Part shown: positions 6,613 to 10,547 of the stretch, piece after piece
Numbering within the stretch: the stretch's first letter is position 1
Layout of the letters: each line of letters starts with the position of its first letter
Source of the DNA: an uncultured Lachnospiraceae bacterium
Lineage (GTDB): Bacteria > Bacillota > Clostridia > Lachnospirales > Lachnospiraceae
Reading direction: 5' to 3'
DNA: 10,547 nucleotides
Assembly (NCBI GenBank): GCA_910585555.1
Contig: CAJUFU010000029.1
Coordinates: 1,056 to 11,602 of the forward strand
The notes under the pieces: generated by a model
Told to the model about the DNA's origin: nothing
The model's database searches: none
Seen by the model: only the letters and a program-made list of their open reading frames with translations
Made by a program: the position numbers and the translations under genes

Positions 6613-6728
6613 AATGGTTCCCTCTTTTCAACAGCGTCTTTTTTCTTAAAATATGGCCGATCGTTTGTTTCGAAACAGTTCAGCCTTCGGCTCCATTGCA
6701 ATTTTGTTTCCAAGGAAAGGCCACATAA

Positions 6729-6757
6729 AGTATAGCACAGGGAAAATCGGTTGAGTA
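6729..6757 (-). promoter_or_regulatory. Predicted promoter of the lipoprotein gene
   Basis: Read on the minus strand, TGCTATACT is an extended -10 (TATACT at plus-strand 6729-6734, with TG two bases before it). The -35 position, TACTCA at 6752-6757 after 17 bp, is a weak match. The predicted leader to ATG 6612 is about 110 bases. It contains a 10-bp palindrome GTTTCGAAAC (6667-6676) and a small AGCC-TTC-GGCT hairpin (6682-6692). Neither matches a riboswitch I recognise. Confidence 0.42.
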
Positions 6758-6815
6758 GTTGTTTCTTGTATAAAGTCATGGGGTTTCCTGATTTTGGAGT
6801 TTTAGTAAGAAACCC

Positions 6816-6846
6816 TTGACCATACAGTTACTGTACGGTATATGAT
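6816..6846 (+). promoter_or_regulatory. MerR-family-type promoter/operator upstream of the MATE gene
   Basis: TTGACC (-35, 6816-6821) and TATGAT (-10, 6841-6846) are separated by 19 bp. The spacer is filled by a dyad centred on T6829: ACCATACAGT / ACTGTACGGT, 6819-6839, with 9 of 10 positions paired. An overlong 19-bp spacer holding a dyad is the classic arrangement of MerR-family activators (for example BmrR, MerR, SoxR targets), which untwist the DNA when an inducer binds. An alternative reading, TATATG at 6839-6844 with a 17-bp spacer, would make it a constitutive promoter with an operator for a dimeric repressor. Either way, transcription starts near 6853, so the gene cannot begin at ATG 6842. 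No regulator gene is adjacent in this window. Confidence 0.72.
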
Positions 6847-6928
6847 GCTATCAGAAGAAGACAGGAAAAGAGAAGAAGTAAGGAGGCGGCCTGCGAAGTT
6901 TTGCAGAGCGCTTCGGAATGGAGGAGAA

Positions 6929-8260
6929 ATGGAAGATCAAAATGTATATGCAAAACCAGTGACCCTGAAAAATATTTTAAAGTTTGCGGTTCCCACCATC
7001 GCCATGACGGTTTTTATGTCCTTTTATACCATGGTGGACGGCCTGTTTGTATCCAATCTGATCGGTACAAATGCGTTGTCGGCTATCAATTTGACGGCGC
7101 CGGTGATTCAGCTTGTGACAGCTATCTCCACCATGCTTGCCACAGGCGGCAGCGCCGTGATCATGAAGAAGATGGGAGAACAGAAAAAGGAGGAGGCCAA
7201 GGAAGACTTTACCTTCCTGATTCTGGTGAATGTGTTGGTGGGCTTTATCATGTGCCTGTCGGGCTATCTGTTGATGGACCGTATTTTTGCCGGCATGAAT
7301 CTGTCCGAAGATGTGGCCGGATATTGTGTGGAGTATTTGAGCCGGTATCTGCTATTTACGGTGCCGATTCTGTTGATGAATAACTTTACTTTGTACATGA
7401 TTGCCAGTGAGAAAGCCACACTTTCCCTGATTTGTTCCGTGACAGGCGGTGTCCTTAATATGGTGCTTGATTATGTGCTTATTGCCGGGTTCCATATGGG
7501 AATCGGCGGTGCGGCGATTGCTACAGGACTGGGATATTCCGTGACAGCGGTTGTGGGACTGCTAGTCTTTAGCAGGAAAAAGAGTCTGCTGCATTTTAAG
7601 AAGCCGGTGTGCCGGTTTCAGGTTCTTTGGAATGCGGCATCCAATGGTTGTTCTGAGATGGCCACGGCACTTGTTACGGGTATCATCACAATGATGTTTA
7701 ACTGGACCATGCTTCATTATGTGGGAGAGGACGGGGTGGCGGCTGTTACCATCATCATGTATGTATTGATGTTTGCCAGTTCCTTATATACGGGGTATTC
7801 TTACGGGGTGGCGCCTATGCTCAGTTTCTATTATGGAGAACAGAATCAGGAGAAGCTTAAGAAACTGGTTGCGGTCAGCCTGCGGGTGATTGCAGTGATT
7901 TCGGTGGTGACGGTGGTATTATCCTTTGGGATGACGAAACCGCTGGTATCTATATTTGCCCGTCCGGAGAATCCGGTGTATGATTTGGCGGTAACTGGTA
8001 ATCGAATTTGTACCATGGCCTTGTTCTTTATCGGCTTTAATATTTTTGCCAGCGGGATGTTTACGGCATTGTCCAATGGGGTGGTCTCGGCGGTTCTGGC
8101 ATTTTCCAGATCTTTCGTATTCATGCTGATCACCATGATTGCGCTGCCCATCCTTCTGGGGGTAAATGGTATCTGGCTGGCAACCCCGGCGGCGGAACTG
8201 ATGGCCCTTACTTTGTCTGCGGGTATGTTTTTCAAATATAGGAAGCGATATGAATATTGA
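6929..8260 (+). CDS. MATE family multidrug efflux transporter
   Basis: MATE proteins export cationic drugs or other small molecules across the cytoplasmic membrane, driven by Na+ or H+. The 443-aa protein has about 12 hydrophobic segments in two six-helix halves. Family marks include FAVPTIAMTVFMSFYTMVDGLFVS (19-42), the TGGSAVIMKKMGEQ loop (72-85), NMVLDYVLI (177-185) with GIGGAAIATG (191-200), and in the second half APMLSFYYGEQNQEKL (295-310). It looks closest to the Firmicute MepA/DinF-like group, but the substrate cannot be told. The chosen start is ATG 6929, with GGAGG at 6920-6924, a rather close spacing. The frame is open to ATG 6842, but that codon overlaps the predicted -10, and residues coded there (EEDRKREEVRRRP) are unlike a MATE N-terminus. 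A second strong Shine-Dalgarno, AAGGAGG at 6880-6886, has no in-frame start codon near it. Regulation by a MerR-type activator is suggested by the upstream dyad. Confidence 0.93.
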   Translation: MEDQNVYAKPVTLKNILKFAVPTIAMTVFMSFYTMVDGLFVSNLIGTNALSAINLTAPVIQLVTAISTMLATGGSAVIMKKMGEQKKEEAKEDFTFLILVNVLVGFIMCLSGYLLMDRIFAGMNLSEDVAGYCVEYLSRYLLFTVPILLMNNFTLYMIASEKATLSLICSVTGGVLNMVLDYVLIAGFHMGIGGAAIATGLGYSVTAVVGLLVFSRKKSLLHFKKPVCRFQVLWNAASNGCSEMATALVTGIITMMFNWTMLHYVGEDGVAAVTIIMYVLMFASSLYTGYSYGVAPMLSFYYGEQNQEKLKKLVAVSLRVIAVISVVTVVLSFGMTKPLVSIFARPENPVYDLAVTGNRICTMALFFIGFNIFASGMFTALSNGVVSAVLAFSRSFVFMLITMIALPILLGVNGIWLATPAAELMALTLSAGMFFKYRKRYEY

Positions 8261-8309
8261 GCGGCAACAGGGAAGCCAAAGGCCTAAGGGTTACATTGGA
8301 CCAGGTTCT

Positions 8310-8338
8310 TTGCACAGTCGGTTATAATCTGCTATGAT
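8310..8338 (+). promoter_or_regulatory. Predicted promoter of the CmpB-like gene
   Basis: TTGCAC at 8310-8315 and TATGAT at 8333-8338 are 17 bp apart, and TG at 8330-8331 makes an extended -10 (TGCTATGAT). Further -10-like hexamers lie just upstream and downstream: TATAAT 8323-8328, TACAAT 8338-8343, TATAGT 8344-8349. The true start may therefore vary, but this pairing is the best. The predicted leader to ATG 8403 is about 58 bases. No clear terminator for the MATE gene is seen in 8261-8309. Confidence 0.6.
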
Positions 8339-8402
8339 ACAATTATAGTGAACTTAAGATAAAACATTGTAGACACAGACGTTTGCAGTCGTGGAGATTA
8401 TC

Positions 8403-9695
8403 ATGGATTTTACTTGTTATGAATTAACAATGTTGTTTTTTGCCTACTCCTTTCTGGCATGGCTTGGGGAAACGGTAGTTGCAACCATTAAGGTAAGAAA
8501 TTTCAGGAACCGTGGCTTTTTATCGGGCCCCTTCTGTTTCCTGTATGGATTTACTGCTGTACTTTTTACGGTCTTTTTACAGGATTTAAGGAAAGATGCG
8601 TTTTTCCTTTTTGCGGGAAGTATGGCGGTAGCTACCGCGGTGCAGTGGTTTGCAGGAAAGACTTTAGAGCGGATTAAACGGAAAAAGTGGTGGGATTATT
8701 CTAACAAAAGATGGAACTTTGACGGTTATATCTGTCTGCAGTATTCCCTGCTCTGGGGTCTGCTGGGCCTTTTGGCGGTGCGTTATGGAAATGCCATCCT
8801 TTTAGGACTGTATGAAATGATGCCGGATGTGGCAAGAAAGGTAACCGTCTGGGGACTTGTGGCGGTTGGCTTTATAGATTTTGCAGGTACTTTGCTGGCC
8901 GTATATCATATAGAAGAAAAGCTGCCGCGGCTTTTGGGATGGAACCATAGACTGCAGAGGGGAACCTATCGGCTTACCGCAAAGGTGGCAGGGTATGTGA
9001 ACAAAAGAATTGGCAGGTCATACCCTTCTGTCTTACAGGATAGGGCGGCGGAGGATAACGCGGAGGCCTGTGGTTTCGCGCAGATACTCTGGATGTTTGT
9101 GATTGGCGCTTTGGCGGGCGATGTGGTGGAAACCATATTCTGCAGGCTTACGGCAGGAGTCTGGATGAGCAGGAGCAGTCTGGTGTGGGGACCCTTCAGT
9201 GTGGTGTGGGGACTGGCGATTGCCCTTGCCACCGTGCTTTTGTATAAAGATAAGGACAAACAGGACCGCCATATCTTTTGGGTGGGATTTTTCTTGGGCG
9301 GCGCCTATGAATATGTGTGCAGTGTTTTTACGGAAATTGTGTTTGGAAAGGTTTTTTGGGATTACAGTGCCATGCCCTTTAATCTGGGCGGGCGGATTAA
9401 TCTTTTGTATTGCTTCTTCTGGGGGATTGCGGCAGTGGTGTGGATTAAGGGGCTGTATCCGAAAGTCTCACGTCTGATTGCTCTTATTTTGCAGAAAACC
9501 GGACAGATTCTGACGGGAATTCTGCTTGTGGTTATGGCCTTTGATATTCTGGTCTCCGTGCTGGCCTTGGTTCGTTATGACACGCGCGCGTCCGGTAAGG
9601 CGCCCGTGTACCGCTGGGAACAGTCCATGGATGAATATTTTGGCGATGAGAGGATGGAGCGGATTTATCCCAATGGAAAGCCTACGGAGGGCTAG
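8403..9695 (+). CDS. CmpB-like membrane protein ('putative ABC transporter permease'), two related halves
   Basis: The protein is 430 aa and matches by eye the family called ABC_trans_CmpB / 'putative ABC-transporter type IV'; direct evidence that members are ABC permeases is thin, and no ATPase gene is nearby. The first half has YSFLAWLGETVVA (15-27), FRNRGFLSGPFCFLYGF (34-50), KWWDYSNKRWNFDGYI (95-110) and LLWGLLG (116-122). The second half repeats the order: FVIGALAGDVVETIF (232-246), SRSSLVWGPFSVVWGL (256-271), FWDYSAMPFNLGGRINL (318-334) and FFWGIAA (338-344). An amphipathic, basic stretch (about 171-225) joins the halves. A final helix lies at about 370-390, followed by a charged tail. 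ATG 8403 is preferred because GGAG at 8393-8396 sits six bases before it; GTG 8391 is in frame, but that GGAG overlaps it and it lacks its own site. The stop overlaps that of the minus-strand gene that follows. Confidence 0.8.
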   Translation: MDFTCYELTMLFFAYSFLAWLGETVVATIKVRNFRNRGFLSGPFCFLYGFTAVLFTVFLQDLRKDAFFLFAGSMAVATAVQWFAGKTLERIKRKKWWDYSNKRWNFDGYICLQYSLLWGLLGLLAVRYGNAILLGLYEMMPDVARKVTVWGLVAVGFIDFAGTLLAVYHIEEKLPRLLGWNHRLQRGTYRLTAKVAGYVNKRIGRSYPSVLQDRAAEDNAEACGFAQILWMFVIGALAGDVVETIFCRLTAGVWMSRSSLVWGPFSVVWGLAIALATVLLYKDKDKQDRHIFWVGFFLGGAYEYVCSVFTEIVFGKVFWDYSAMPFNLGGRINLLYCFFWGIAAVVWIKGLYPKVSRLIALILQKTGQILTGILLVVMAFDILVSVLALVRYDTRASGKAPVYRWEQSMDEYFGDERMERIYPNGKPTEG

Positions 9696-10547
9696 GAGCG
9701 GCGCCGTTCATAATCCTTTAGGGACTGTATCGCCTGGGGCGCTAACGGGAACAACGCGATCATATTAAAGATTGTCATAAGGCCCACGCCGAAATCGCCG
9801 ATATCCCACACGAAAGCATAGGTTGCCAGGCCGCCGATATAGAGCATGACCAGGGCAAGAACCTTATACAGGGTCTGGGACAGCCAGTTGTCTCCGAAAA
9901 GATAGGCCACATTGGAGCGGGCGTAGAACAGGATGCCGATAAAGGTGGAGAAGCTGAAAAGCCACAGGATGGCGGCGATGAAGATAACGCCGAAATCTCC
10001 CAGATGATGCTTCATGGCGGTCTGTAGTAAGTCCATGCCCTGTAGACCGTTGGTGAGTTTGGCGGGGGCAAGCAGCATGATCATGGCGGAACAGCTGCAG
10101 ATGACAATGGTGTCAATAAAAACGCCCAGAGCCTGCAGGAGGCCTTCTTTGGCGGGATGGTCTATATCAGCGGCGGCGGCTGCGCAGGGCGCGGAGCCTG
10201 AACCGGCTTCGTTGGAGAACAGCCCTCTTTTTGCGCCATTCATAATGACAGCGCCGATACCGCCGGCAGCCGCCTGGCGCAGACCGAATGCTTCGGAGAA
10301 AATCTGTGTAAATACGGCGGGAAGCAGGGCGGCGTTTTTGATGATGATAAAGATGGTCATCAGGAAATAGCAGACGGCCATAAAGGGCACCAGGATGTCC
10401 AGTACTTTCACCGTAGCATTTTTGCGAAGAACGATAAATGCGGAGACCGTCACTAATATGATCGTGGTATAATGAGGGTCGATCTGGAAAGCGTTCGTAA
10501 AAGCTGAGGACACGGAATTTCCAATAACCTGGCTGATGCCGCACCAG
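9692..10547 (-). CDS. AGCS-family sodium:alanine/glycine symporter, 5' part outside the window
   Basis: AGCS (AlsT/DagA type) carriers take up alanine or glycine with Na+ across the cytoplasmic membrane. About 284 C-terminal residues are visible of the usual 450-480. The frame is open to the right edge: before the GTG at 10513 it reads WCGISQVIGNS, which matches the family's QxNS helix, so that GTG is an internal valine. The diagnostic AGCS signature GAKRGLFSNEAGSGSAP is coded by about 10187-10237, followed by AAAAADIDHPAKEG and QALGVFIDT. The remaining stretch holds several helices with FIGILFYARSNVAYLFG. The C-terminus is IGDFGVGLMTIFNMIALF followed by a short basic tail ending in KDYERRRS. 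This is a normal complete end. It is convergent with the CmpB-like gene: its TAG (plus-strand 9692-9694) overlaps the neighbour's TAG (9693-9695). No promoter is visible because the start lies outside. Confidence 0.93.
   Translation of the reverse strand, partial: WCGISQVIGNSVSSAFTNAFQIDPHYTTIILVTVSAFIVLRKNATVKVLDILVPFMAVCYFLMTIFIIIKNAALLPAVFTQIFSEAFGLRQAAAGGIGAVIMNGAKRGLFSNEAGSGSAPCAAAAADIDHPAKEGLLQALGVFIDTIVICSCSAMIMLLAPAKLTNGLQGMDLLQTAMKHHLGDFGVIFIAAILWLFSFSTFIGILFYARSNVAYLFGDNWLSQTLYKVLALVMLYIGGLATYAFVWDIGDFGVGLMTIFNMIALFPLAPQAIQSLKDYERRRS

Noticed and set aside
6842..6928. MATE start at ATG 6842
   Set aside because: This codon overlaps the predicted -10 element, has no ribosome binding site, and adds a charged segment not typical of MATE proteins.
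6880..6962. Possible leader peptide after AAGGAGG 6880-6886 (CTG 6891 or ATG 6918, ending at TGA 6960-6962) overlapping the MATE start
   Set aside because: It needs a CTG start to match the site, or an ATG 32 bases away, and no regulatory peptide pattern is visible.
8391..8402. GTG 8391 as start of the CmpB-like protein
   Set aside because: The GGAG at 8393-8396 would lie within the coding region and serves ATG 8403 at good spacing.
10511..10513. GTG at 10513 as start of the AGCS protein
   Set aside because: The frame continues to the window edge with family-like residues (QVIGNS), so this is an internal valine of a gene cut by the edge.
1..10547. Search for tRNA or rRNA genes, CRISPR repeats, insertion sequence ends, phage genes or defence systems
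   Set aside because: None was seen; all long open frames are accounted for by the genes listed or are shadows of them.

Overview
The window reads like chromosomal DNA of a gut-type anaerobic Firmicute, most likely Lachnospiraceae. The reasons are moderate GC, strong AGGAGG-type ribosome binding sites, the bioY-bioB-bioD-bioA order, a BioB with anaerobe-type cysteine positions, and families common in that group (the CmpB-like 'ABC transporter permease', a two-helix 'permease of phosphate ABC transporter', MATE and AGCS carriers). This placement is by recognition, not by a search. The first 34 bases are not biological: they match the Illumina TruSeq read-2 adapter. The left edge is therefore a contig end, and bioY is cut there.

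Layout. (1) 35-3459, plus strand: a biotin uptake and synthesis operon. It holds the S component of the biotin ECF transporter (bioY, 5'-truncated), biotin synthase (bioB), dethiobiotin synthetase (bioD, overlapping bioB by 8 bp) and DAPA aminotransferase (bioA). Together they import biotin, or convert KAPA to DAPA, dethiobiotin and biotin. No bioF, bioW or bioC/H is in the window. (2) 3546-5045, plus: a 7-TM membrane diguanylate cyclase with a degenerate GGDEF-like domain before the intact one. It has its own extended -10 promoter. (3) 5177-5425, plus: a small two-helix membrane protein, followed by a bidirectional terminator hairpin at 5468-5506. (4) 5539-6612, minus: a lipoprotein of unknown function with an acidic, proline-rich linker. 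(5) 6929-8260, plus: a MATE efflux pump. Its promoter has the MerR-family layout, a dyad filling a 19-bp spacer between -35 and -10. (6) 8403-9695, plus: a CmpB-like membrane protein made of two related halves. (7) 9692-10547, minus: the C-terminal part of an AGCS sodium:amino-acid symporter, running off the right edge. Its stop codon overlaps that of the preceding gene within CTAG.

Outside the biotin operon the genes look like independent transcription units, several with a visible TGnTAnnnT promoter. No RNA gene, insertion sequence, phage gene, CRISPR array or defence cassette was seen, and no gap longer than 300 bases lacks a gene. I did not find a convincing undescribed multi-gene system. 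The points most worth checking are the BioB cluster-ligand pattern, the MerR-type operator without its regulator in view, the double-GGDEF architecture and the adapter at the left end.
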